A stretch of DNA of 64,000 nucleotides from Cladorhizidae sp. MBARI D1340-BT2 (lineage: Eukaryota > Porifera > Demospongiae > Poecilosclerida > Cladorhizidae), in assembly GCA_028752905.1 (NCBI GenBank), contig JAQNBH010000009.1:46547165-46611164 (forward strand), in the 5' to 3' direction. The notes below the pieces were generated by a model that saw only the letters and a program-made list of their open reading frames with translations, did not search any database and had not been told where the DNA came from. The translations under genes and the position numbers were made by a program. Below are positions 53,545-64,000 of this stretch, piece after piece (within the stretch, counting starts at the first letter, position 1; each line of letters starts with the position of its first letter).

Positions 53545-56012
53545 GCTATTGAATACATGTCATATATTTACTTCTATTGAATACATGTCATATATTTACT
53601 TCTATTGAATACATGTCATATATTTACTTCTATTGAATACATGTCATATATTTACTTCTATTGAATACATGTCATATATTTACTTCTATTGAATACGTGT
53701 CATATATTTACTTCTATTGAATACGCGTCATATATTTACTTTTATTGAATACGTGTCATATATTTACTTTTATTGAATACGTGTCATATATTTACTTCTA
53801 TTGAATACGTGTCATATATTTCTATTGAATACATGTCATATATTTACTTCTATTGAATACATGTCATATATTTCTATTGAATACATGTCATATATTTACT
53901 TCTATTGAATACGTGTCATATATTTACTTCTATTGAATACATGTCATATATTTACTTCTATTGAATACGTGTCATATATTTACTTCTATTGAATACGTGT
54001 CATATATTTACTTCTATTGAATACGTGTCATATATTTACTTCTATTGAATACGTGTCATATATTAACTTATATTGAATACATGTCATATATTTACTTCTA
54101 TTGAATACATGTCATATATTTACTTCTATTGAATACATGTCATATATTTCTATTGAATACATGTCATATATTTCTATTGAATACATGTCATATATTTACT
54201 TCTATTGAATACATGTCATATATTCAATATATTGAATACATGTCATATATTTACTTCTATTGAATACGTGTCATATATTTACTTCTATTGAATGCATGTC
54301 ATATATTTCTATTGAATACATGTCATATATTTACTTCTATTGAATGCATGTCATATATTTCTATTGAATACATGTCATATATTTACTTCTATTGAATGCA
54401 TGTCATATATTTCTATTGAATACATGTCATATATTTACTACTATTGGATACGTGTCATATATTTACTTAGAACTATTGAATACATGTCATATATTTACTT
54501 CTATTGAATACGTGTCATATTTATTTCTATTGAATGCATATCATATATTCAATATATTGAATACATGTCATATATTTACTTCAATTGAATACGTGTCATA
54601 TTTATTTCTATTGAATACATGTCATATATTTACTTCTATTGAATACATGTCATATATTTACTTCTATTGAATACGTGTCATATATTTCTATTGAATACAT
54701 GTCATATATTCACTTCTATTGAATACATGTCATATATTTCTATTGAATACGTGTCATATATTTACTTATATTGAATACATGTCATATATTTACTACTATT
54801 GGATACGTGTCATATATTTACTTAGAACTATTGAATACATGTCATATATTTACTTCTATTGAATACGTGTCATATTTATTTCTATTGAATGCATATCATA
54901 TATTCAATATATTGAATACATGTCATATATTTACTTCAATTGAATACGTGTCATATTTATTTCTATTGAATACATGTCATATATTAACTTCTATTGCATA
55001 CATGTCATATATTTACTTCTATTGAATACGTGTCATATATTAACTTCTATTGCATACATGTCATATATTAACTTATATTGCATACATGTCATATATTCAC
55101 TTCTATTGAATACGTGTCATATATTTACTTCTATTGAATACGTGTCATATATTTACTTCTATTGAATACGTGTCATATATTTACTTCTATTGAATACGTG
55201 TCATATATTAACTTCTATTGCATACATGTCATATATTAACTTCTATTGAATGCATGTCATATATTTACTTCTATTGAATACGTGTCATATATTTACTTCT
55301 ATTGAATACGTGTCATATATTTACTTCTATTGAATACATGTCATATATTTACTTCTATTGAATACGTGTCATATATTTACTTCTATTGAATACGTGTCAT
55401 ATATTCACTTCTATTGAATACATGTCATATATTTACTTCTATTGAATACATGTCATATATTTACTTCTATTGAATACGTGTCATATATTTACTTCTATTG
55501 AATGCGTGTCATATATTTCTATTGAATACATGTCATATATTCACTTCTATTGAATACATGTCATATATTTCTATTGAATACGTGTCATATATTTACTTAT
55601 ATTGAATACATGTCATATATTTACTTCTATTGAATACGTGTCATATATTTCTATTGAATACATGTCATATATTTACTTCTATTGGATACATGTCATATAT
55701 TTCTATTGAATGCATGTCATATATTTACTTCTATTGAATACGTGTCATATATTTACTTCTATTGAATACGTGTCATATATTTACTTCTATTGAATACGTG
55801 TCATATATTTACTTCTATTGAATACATGTCATATATTTACTTCTATTGAATACATGTCATATATTTACTTATATTGAATACATGTCATATATTTACTTCT
55901 ATTGGATACATGTCATATATTTCTATTGAATGCATGTCATATATTTACTTCTATTGAATACGTGTCATATATTTACTTCTATTGAATACATGTCATATAT
56001 TTACTTCTACAT
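53545..56012. repeat. 28-bp AT-rich minisatellite, about 90 copies (3' of PRPF8)
   Basis: The unit joins GAATACATGTCATATATTTA and CTTCTATT, with ACATG/ACGTG alternation and 22-bp units lacking ACTTCT. Blocks such as 54410-54560 and 54775-54930 are near-identical, showing higher-order copying of about 365 bp. Confidence 0.97.
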
Positions 56013-56163
56013 ATAAATAATCTGAAATAAGAAATTTAATTAAGTGATAAAGAAATTATATTTAACAACTCCTTCCTTCTTTGCAACAGTTGCAGACAGC
56101 ACTAGGCCTCCTGTAATATATGAGGCCTCCTATATATAATAAGTAAACGAAAAGAGTACGCTG

Positions 56164-56560
56164 AATTTTTATAAATCGGCAAAGAATGATACAGTAGTGG
56201 AGAGGTATGTGAGGTGCATGCATGGTCAGGAAGGTGTGTGGTTGCAATTTAGACTGAGGACTGCATCAGCTGACTTGTCAGTGGAGCAGAGGAGGATGTG
56301 GAACATTTCTTGGTGATATGCAGGGAATTCGAGAGGGATCGGCTAGTATACTGATGGACGAGGTGTGCAGAATTGTAGGGGCAGGACAGTGGCGGGATGA
56401 ATTTAGAAGAGTGAGGATGAGGTGGCATGGGGAAAGATATGGAGGGAGTAAGTGATGCAGTGATGGAGGAGATGGGTGAGTGTGTTATGTATTGGGTAGG
56501 GAAGTGGTGGCAGAGGAGAAAGGAACTGTTGTATGGAGAGCCAAGGAATGATCTTTGGTC
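56164..56560 (+). pseudogene. 3' end of a broken LINE-type ORF2
   Basis: One frame gives EEDVEHFLVICREFERDRLV, the zinc-finger-like tail seen after LINE reverse transcriptases. The next frame gives MDEVCRIVGAGQWRDEFRRV. Just upstream WLQFRLRTAS resembles the LRLRTGS segment that normally precedes the Cys residues, here deleted. Frameshifts and stops show it is dead. It is a different stretch from the fragment at 8100-8730, so they need not be one family. Confidence 0.65.
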
Positions 56561-57480
56561 CCCTCCCCTCCCCCCCCCTCCTTGAGCAGCAGGACACTTA
56601 TTGTGGATATTTTTATTAATTAAGTACTGTTGATTTTTTAACATAGTGTTATATAGTTACTAAAGAGTCCAACACTGTGCTGTAATATATATGTGAAGGC
56701 CTTACCAGGCTCAGCAATAGCAAGATTAAATCATAAGTGTTTACTAGTCCAATCTGGAAGGAGTTAAAGTGCCCGTTACGATTTTCATGCCTTTGGGTGT
56801 CAGTGGCTCAGACATAGAGAACATCGAGTATATACTGGCGTCTGGAAAGCAGGAAGCTGGTTGAAGAGATTTTTTTCCCCCTCATTATTTCTCAGAATGG
56901 GCAATTACTTGGGCGTGTCTTATTTGCTATTTGCCTCCCGGTGGTTTGACAACTGTGTTGCCAAATTTCATTGAGTGTATATATGCATGCATCGAAAGTT
57001 AGATGGTTCCGTTGACATCAGGAGCTCGGGTGGGGAGCCGGTTCATCCAGAGAGATGAGTTTCCTCACCGTAGGGTAATAGTTCACCTCGCAGGTGCCGT
57101 CAGATGTGGAATGCCGTCGTTACCAATATTGAGACCAGTTACAATTGACTTTGTATTACGTGTGTACGTGTCTTACGTGTGTACGTGTCTTATATGTAAT
57201 TCATGTATTCTCTCTTGCAAGTTCTTTATTTGTAATTTATTTATTTATTGGAGGGGCGGTTCCTAATAGTTATACGATCTTGTCGAAAACGGCGCATGAA
57301 TGACGTCGCCACCGGACGTTAAACACCAAAACGGGCATAGATCGTCATTGCGTTTGGTTCCATGGAGTCACTAATCTAAGTCCTCGAATGAGAGAGCTGT
57401 GTCAATAAAATTAGGTAAGTGAATATTTCCAGTACACCTTAGGGACGAATGCGTAGTTTTAGCATCTGGTGCGTAGTTGT
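56561..57480. other. Unique flank, possible dispersed-repeat tail near 57300
   Basis: No gene recognised. CCGGACGTTAAACACCAAA near 57314 looks like the 3' end common to several invertebrate short interspersed repeats (from memory, not checked). An open frame at 57003-57266 has no motif I know. Confidence 0.3.
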
Positions 57481-58245
57481 CTTCTCTGTGTTTCAATGTC
57501 AAGGTATAAGCTAGTCTCAGTGTGTCCTGGTAAATGGTCTATATATGTCCTAGTTTAAGTCTGTTCAAATGCATACGTCCTGGTATAAGCTTGTCCCTCT
57601 ATGTCCTGGTGTAAGCCTGTTAGATTCATATCTCCTGGTATAAGCTAGAGCCTCTATTTCCTAAGTATAAATTTGTATAAGCTAGTGTGTATGCCCTCTT
57701 TATGTCCTAGAATAAACTTCTTGTATATAAGTGTATATAAGCTAGTGTATAAGCTAGAGCCTCTTATGTCCTAGAATAAACTTGTATATAAGTGTATATA
57801 TATAAGCTAGTGTATGTATGTTCTGGTATAAGCTCATATTGATGCATATGTCCAAGTATTGGATATCCTGGCATAAGCTAAGTGCCACATGCCCATTATA
57901 AGCTAGTGCCTAAATGTCTTGGTAAAACTAGTACCTATGTTCTGGCCTGTATAGCCGTCCTGGTATGAGTTAGTGCTAGGATGTCCTGGTATGAGTTAGT
58001 GCTAGGATGTCCTGGAGTATGAGTTAGTGCTAGGTTGTCCTGGTATGAGTTAGTGCTAGGATGTCCTGGTAAAATGTCCTGGTAAGATGTCCTGGTAAGA
58101 TCTCCTGGTATGAGCTAGTGCTAGGATGTCCTGGTATAAGCCTGTATATAGTGCATATGTCTTGGTATATGCTAGTGCCTAGATGTCCTGGTATAAGACT
58201 GTATAACAGATGGCTATATCTTGTAACAATGGTACGAGTCCCTCT
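57480..58245. repeat. Degenerate GTCCTGGTATAAGCTAGTG repeat
   Basis: About 25 loosely spaced copies of a 20-30-bp motif, ATGTCCTGGTATAAGCTAGT. This is much more decayed than the other arrays, so probably an old minisatellite. Confidence 0.8.
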
Positions 58246-58329
58246 CTGGGTATGAATGAGCTGCTATTGCCAGTAAGCCTACATGGTCATTTTCTGAGTG
58301 GTCTAGTTCAGAACTAGTTGGCACTAGGA

Positions 58330-59378
58330 GGTGGGCACTGGGAGATTAGCAAGGTGGCCCTAGGTGGAGTTGAGAGCTAGGTAACTATGAGGAGAGCACT
58401 GGGAGGTGAGCAAATGGCCCTAGGTGGAGTTGAGAGCTAGGTAACTATGAGGAGAGCACTGGGAGGTGAGCAAGTGGCCCTAGGTGGAGTTGAGAGCTAG
58501 GTAACTATGAGGAGAGCACTGGCAGGTGAGCAAGGTGGCCCTAGGTAGAGTTGAGAGCTAGGTAACTATGAGGTGGTCACTGGGAGGTGAGCAAGGTGGC
58601 CCTAGGTGGAGTTGAGAGCTAGGTAACTATGAGGAGAGCACTGGGAGGTGAGCAAGTGGCCCTAGGTGGAGTTGAGAGCTAGGTAACTATGAGGAGAGCA
58701 CTGGGAGGTGAGCAAGTGGCCCTAGGTGGAGTTGAGAGCTAGGTAGTAACTATGAGGAGAGCACTGGGAGGTGAGCAAGTGGCCCTAGGTGGAGTTGAGA
58801 GCTAGGTAACTATGAGGAGAGCACTGGCAGGTGAGCAAGGTGGCCCTAGGTGGAGTTGAGAGCTAGGTAACTATGAGGTGGTCACTGGGAGGTGAGCAAG
58901 AGCTAGGTAACTATGAGGAGAGCACTGGGAGGTGAGCAAGTGGCCCTAGGTGGAGTTGAGAGCTAGGTAACTATGAGGAGAGCACTGGGAGGTGAGCAAG
59001 TGGCCCTAGGTGGAGTTGAGAGCTAGGTAACTATGAGGAGAGCACTGGCAGGTGAGCAAGGTGGCCCTAGGTGGAGTTGAGAGCTAGGTAACTATGAGGT
59101 GGTCACTGGGAGGTGAGCAAGGTGGCCCTAGGTGGAGTTGAGAGCTAGGTAACTATGAGGTGGTCACTGGGAGATGAGCAAGGTGGCCCTAGGTGGAGTT
59201 GAGAGCTAGGTAACTATGAGGTGAGCACTGGCAGGTGAGCAAGGTGGCCCTAGGTGGAGTTGAGAGCTAGGTAACTATGAGGTGGGCACTGGGAGGTGAG
59301 CAAGGTGGCCCTAGGTGGAGTTGAGAGCTAGGTAACTATGAGGAGAGGACTGAGAGGTGAGCAAGGTGGCCCTAGGTG
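58330..59378. repeat. 60-bp minisatellite, about 17 copies
   Basis: The unit joins GAGCACTGGGAGGTGAGCAA, GTGGCCCTAGGTGGAGTTGA and GAGCTAGGTAACTATGAGGA. AGGAGAGCAC and AGGTGGTCAC variants alternate in blocks. Confidence 0.96.
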
Positions 59379-59536
59379 ATGGTGCTGTGCACAACAAGGG
59401 GCGATTTTCATATATTATGTGGAGGTGCAGCTGGGTTGTGGTGTCTTGGTCAAAGGGGCATGCTCATACATATATGTCCCTATTGGGACTTGTTCCCATT
59501 ATATTAGGGTATCAGTGGGCAAGGTGCAAGTGCCTT

Positions 59537-59832
59537 TTATTATCATTATTATCATCATCATTATCATCATCATTGTTGTGTTTACTGACATATTTAGCCT
59601 CAACATTCCCCAGCCGATGTGCGTGTGTGTGTGTGTGTGCGCAGGTGTGCATGTGTGTGTGTGTGTGCATGCAGGTGGGCGTGCATGTGTGTGCATGCAG
59701 GTGGGCGTGCATGTGTGTGCATGCAGGTGGGCGTGCATGTGTGTGTATGCATATGTATGTGTGTGCGTGCATGTGTGTGTGCATGTGTATTTGTGTGTGC
59801 GCACGTGCATGTGTGTGTGTGCATGTGTTTCA
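59537..59832. repeat. ATC and TG/CATG microsatellites
   Basis: (TCATTA/TCATCA)n at about 59537-59578, then a TGTGTGCATGCAGGTGGGCG-rich tract from 59616 to 59832. Open frames rich in Cys, Val and His over the tract are artefacts. Confidence 0.9.
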
Positions 59833-60154
59833 CAGCTAGGCAGGCACCCTGCCAAGCATTTGCTAGATAGCTGACTGCTATTCCAAGTTGTGATGTTGGA
59901 GAGACACTGCATTTCTGTTCTCCCTTTGTCCCTAATGAGCAGATTATTATAGCTTGCCAGCGTCAAACACAATGATTGCAAATGATACATCACTGTAATG
60001 TTTAGCCGCACAAAACAATAACAGACAATATAAACAGAGTCATGTAAATAGCTCTCGCAGAATTATATGGCTGGGTACTGCAGTGAGTGCAGCCACGCCC
60101 ACTCCTGTCATAGGTGTGCTTACTACTCATCACAAGAAGATCCTTTGAATCATA

Positions 60155-63100
60155 TTTCTGCACATGCATGTCTCTACTGCCAGTCCAGCAGTGTAGTAGA
60201 GGCTATAGTAGTCCTGCACGTGCCTGTCTCTACTGCCAGTCCAGCAGTGTAGTAGAGGCTTTAGTAGTCCTGCACGTGCCTGTCTCTACTGCCAGAGCAG
60301 CAGTGTAGTAGAGGCTTTAGTAGTCCTGCACGTGCCTGTCTCTACTGCCAGTCCAGCAGTGTAGTAGAGGCTTTAGTAGTCCTGCACGTGCCTGTCTCTA
60401 CTGCCAGACCAGCAGTGTAGTAGAGGCTTTAGTAGTCCTGCACGTGCCTGCCAGTCCAGCAGTGTAGTAGAGGCTTTAGTAGTCCTGCACGTGCCTGTCT
60501 CTACTGCCAGTCCAGCAGTGTAGTAGAGGCTTTAGTAGTCCTGCACGTGCCTGTCTCTACTGCCTGTCCAGCAGTGTAGTAGAGGCTTTAGTAGTCCTGC
60601 ACGTGCCTGTCTCTACTGCCTGTCCAGCAGTGTAGTAGAGGCTTTAGTAGTCCTGCATGTGCCTGTCTCTACTGCCAGTCCAGCAGTGTAGTAGAGGCTT
60701 TAGTAGTCCTGCATGTGCCTGTCTCTACTGCCAGTCCAGCAGTGTAGTAGAGGCTTTAGTAGTCCTGCACGTGCCTGTCTCTACTGCCAGTCCAGCAGTG
60801 TAGTAGAGGCTTTAGTAGTCCTGCATGTGCCTGTCTCTACTGCCAGTCCAGCAGTGTAGTAGAGGCTTTAGTAGTCCTGCATGTGCCTGTCTCTACTGCC
60901 AGTCCAGCAGTGTAGTAGAGGCTTTAGTAGTCCTGCACGTGCCTGTCTCTACTGCCAGACCAGCAGTGTAGTAGAGGCTTTAGTAGTCCTGCACGTGCCT
61001 GTCTCTACTGCCAGACCAGCAGTGTAGTAGAGGCTTTAGTAGTCCTGCACGTGCCTGCCAGTCCAGCAGTGTAGTAGAGGCTTTAGTAGTCCTGCATGTG
61101 CCTGTCTCTACTGCCAGTCCAGCAGTGTAGTAGAGGCTTTAGTAGTCCTGCACGTGCCTGTCTCAACTGCCAGTCCAGCAGTGTAGTAGAGGCTTTAGTA
61201 GTCCTGCACGTGCCTGTCTCTACTGCCAGAGCAGCAGTGTAGTAGAGGCTTTAGTAGTCCTGCATGTGCCTGTCTCTACTGCCAGTCCAGCAGTGTAGTA
61301 GAGGCTTTAGTAGTCCTGCACGTGCCTGTCTCTACTGCCAGACCAGCAGTGTAGTAGAGGCTTTAGTAGTCCTGCACGTGCCTGTCTCTACAGCCAGTCC
61401 AGCAGTGTAGTAGAGGCTTTAGTAGTCCTGCACGTGCCTGTCTCTACTGCCAGTCCAGCAGTGTAGTAGAGGCTTTAGTAGTCCTGCATGTGCCTGTCTC
61501 TACTGCCAGAGCAGCAGTGTAGTAGAGGCTTTAGTAGTCCTGCATGTGCCTGTCTCTACTGCCAGTCCAGCAGTGTAGTAGAGGTTTTAGTAGTCCTGCA
61601 CGTGCCTGTCTCTACTGCCAGTCCAGCAGTGTAGTAGAGGCTTTAGTAGTCCTGCATGTGCCTGTCTCTACTGCCAGTCCAGCAGTGTAGTAGAGGCTTT
61701 AGTAGTCCTGCACGTGCCTGTCTCTACTGCCAGTCCAGCAGTGTAGTAGAGGCTTTAGTAGTCCTGCATGTGCCTGTCTCTACTGCCAGTCCAGCAGTGT
61801 AGTAGAGGCTTTAGTAGTCCTGCATGTGCCTGTCTCTACTGCCTGACCAGCAGTGTAGTAGAGGCTTTAGTAGTCCTGCATGTGCCTGTCTCTACTGCCA
61901 GTCCAGCAGTGTAGTAGAGGCTTTAGTAGTCCTGCACGTGCCTGTCTCTACTGCCAGTCCAGCAGTGTAGTAGAGGCTTTAGTAGTCCTGCACGTGCCTG
62001 TCTCTACTGCGAGTCCAGCAGTGTAGTAGTAGAGGCTTTAGTAGTCCTGCATGTGCCTGTCTCTACTGCCAGTCCAGCAGTGTAGTAGAGGCTTTAGTAG
62101 TCCTGCACGTGCCTGTCTCTACTGCCAGTCCAGCAGTGTAGTAGAGGCTTTAGTAGTCCTGCAAGTGCCTGTCTCTACTGCCAGTCCAGCAGTGTAGTAG
62201 AGGCTTTAGTAGTCCTGCATGTGCCTGTCTCTACTGCCAGTCCAGCAGTGTAGTAGAGGCTTTAGTAGTCCTGCACGTGCCTGTCTCTACTGCCAGACCA
62301 GCAGTGTAGTAGTAGAGGCTTTAGTAGTCCTGCATGTGCCTGTCTCTACTGCCAGTCCAGCAGTGTAGTAGAGGCTTTAGTAGTCCTGCATGTGCCTGTC
62401 TCTACTGCCAGTCCAGCAGTGTAGTAGAGGCTTTAGTAGTCCTGCATGTGCCTGTCTCTACTGCCAGTCCAGCAGTGTAGTAGAGGCTTTAGTAGTCCTG
62501 CACGTGCCTGTCTCTACTGCCAGTCCAGCAGTGTAGTAGAGGCTTTAGTAGTCCTGCACGTGCCTGTCTCTACTGCCAGTCCAGCAGTGTAGTAGAGGCT
62601 TTAGTAGTCCTGCACGTGCCTGTCTCTACTGCCAGACCAGCAGTGTAGTAGAGGCTTTAGTAGTCCTGCACGTGCCTGTCTCTACTGCGAGTCCAGCAGT
62701 GTAGTAGAGGCTTTAGTAGTCCTGCACGTGCCTGTCTCTACTGCGAGTCCAGCAGTGTAGTAGAGGCTTTAGTAGTCCTGCATGTGCCTGTCTCTACTGC
62801 CAGTCCAGCAGTGTAGTAGAGGCTTTAGTAGTCCTGCATGTGCCTGTCTCTACTGCCAGTCCAGCAGTGTAGTAGAGGCTTTAGTAGTCCTGCACGTGCC
62901 TGTCTCTACTGCCAGTCCAGCAGTGTAGTAGAGGCTTTAGTAGTCCTGCACGTGCCTGTCTCTACTGCCAGTCCAGCAGTGTAGTAGAGGCTTTAGTAGT
63001 CCTGCACGTGCCTGTCTCTACTGCGAGTCCAGCAGTGTAGTAGAGGCTTTAGTAGTCCTGCATGTGCCTGTCTCTACTGCCAGTCCAGCAGTGTAGTAGA

Positions 63101-63372
63101 GGCTTTAGTAGTCCTGCACGTGCCTGTCTCTACTGCCTGACCAGCAGTGTAGTAGATGCTTTAGTAGTCCTGCATGTGCCTGTCTCTACTGCCTGACCAG
63201 CAGTGTAGTAGAGGCTTTAGTAGTCCTGCACGTGCCTGTCTCTACTGCCAGTCCAGCAGTGTAGTAGAGGCTTTAGTAGTCCTGCACGTGCCTGTCTCTA
63301 CTGCCAGTCCAGCAGTGTAGTGGAGGCTTTAGTAGTCCTGCACGTGCCTGTCTCTACTGCCAGTCCAGCAGT
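60155..63372. repeat. 56-bp minisatellite, about 57 copies, 3.2 kb
   Basis: The unit joins GTCCTGCACGTGCCTGTCTC, TACTGCCAGTCCAGCAGTGT and AGTAGAGGCTTTAGTA. Most units contain CACGTG (others CATGTG). Units are highly uniform, indicating recent expansion or strong homogenisation. Confidence 0.97.
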
Positions 63373-64000
63373 ATTTTGTCTGCAGTCCACTCTCCACCTA
63401 ACATTCAACAAGAAGGTTGTTCCTACACAATATATATGTAGGACTACAAAATGGCTGTCTGGATGCATATAATATATTCAGAAGGAGCAAAAAATTGCTG
63501 TGGCAACTCATCCATCTCTACACTAGTTAGTGTTTGTTTGGAAGGACACCATAGCGTACCTTGGGTGATGATTTACATGGGCACTGTCTTGCCACATGTG
63601 TTGCTGGTAGAGGGGCCCTGCATGTGCCTGCTGTGGTCTATGTCACTGCACACTTGAAAACTGGATCCTGCTCAAGTGTGGTTAACACCTTGGCTCTTGA
63701 GTATTCTGTCAGTGTTAATGAGACCATGCAGTGTGCCAGTGAGACAGGCCCTAAGATGGTGAGTGGTTATGGTGCAGGTGGGAGTGTGTTGTGCGGATGT
63801 GAGTATATTGTGTGAGTGTGTGTGGTACAGGTGGTAGTGTTGTCTATGTGTGTATGTGTGCAGGTGGGAGTGTCTTATATGAGTGTGTGTAGTGCCGGTG
63901 GTGGCAGTGTGTTGTGTGAGTGTATGTGTGTGTGTTGAGGTGTGAGTGTGTTGTGTGTGTGGAGCAGGTGTGAATATGTTGTGTGTGTGTAGGTGAGTGT
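63373..64000. other. Mostly unique right edge, TG-rich at the end
   Basis: Non-repetitive to about 63760, then GTGTGTG-rich with loose GTGTGTGAGTGT and GCAGGTGGGAGTGT repeats to the window edge, resembling the intron starts seen in PRPF8. Confidence 0.5.
63611..63758 (+). CDS. Possible exon of an unidentified neighbouring gene
   Basis: An open stretch bounded by GCTGGTAG| and ATG|GTGAGT reads ALHVPAVVYVTAHLKTGSCS and VNTLALEYSVSVNETMQC. It is followed by a TG-rich tract like those after PRPF8 donors. I do not recognise the family. The length (148 nt) and bounds are guesses, and it could be chance. Confidence 0.2.

Overview
This is a eukaryotic (metazoan) window dominated by one gene, a complete PRPF8 (Prp8) on the plus strand: the U5 snRNP protein at the heart of the spliceosome. 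Joining 29 exons between 9375 and 53130 gives exactly 6,999 coding bases, i.e. 2,332 residues plus a stop. From memory the human protein has 2,335 residues and is closely similar over the whole length. Every exon is bounded by GT..AG with phases that fit. Coding sequence fills about 16% of the 43.8 kb gene span. The animal cannot be named from this window. Near-vertebrate-level Prp8 conservation with TTAA-flanked piggyBac debris, foldback MITEs and LINE remnants fits an invertebrate; a sponge or another early-branching animal is only a guess.

Layout: 1-9150 is intergenic and consists of minisatellites (a 3.1 kb 24-bp array, then 41-, 27- and 30-bp arrays), a 145-bp foldback element and a broken LINE reverse transcriptase. 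9150-9374 is the probable promoter/5'UTR, with a five-codon uORF. 9375-53130 is PRPF8. 53131-63372 is 3' flank, again mostly arrays (28-bp, 60-bp and 56-bp units) with a second LINE fragment. 63373-64000 is mostly unique and may hold one exon of a neighbouring gene (weak).

The unusual part is the introns. Nearly every intron longer than about 400 bp carries one to three tandem arrays, and at least seven of these include the exon-intron junction itself. Exon 4 is duplicated in part at both its acceptor and its donor, the exon 6 acceptor is repeated about 27 times, the exon 12 donor about 12 times, the exon 18 donor about 6 times and the exon 20 donor twice, and the exon 28 acceptor once. The gene for the core splicing protein is therefore full of decoy copies of its own splice sites. 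Most decoys would give an early stop, but the last exon 6 decoy is in frame and would add 9 residues. Other arrays near acceptors are almost free of AG dinucleotides. Intron 23 (8.8 kb) holds a non-autonomous piggyBac element in a recognisable empty site, a small MITE, and a diverged inverted repeat near its two ends that could fold the intron.

No RNA gene, CRISPR or prokaryote-style operon was seen. The long open frames over the arrays come from stop-free repeat units and were not called as genes.
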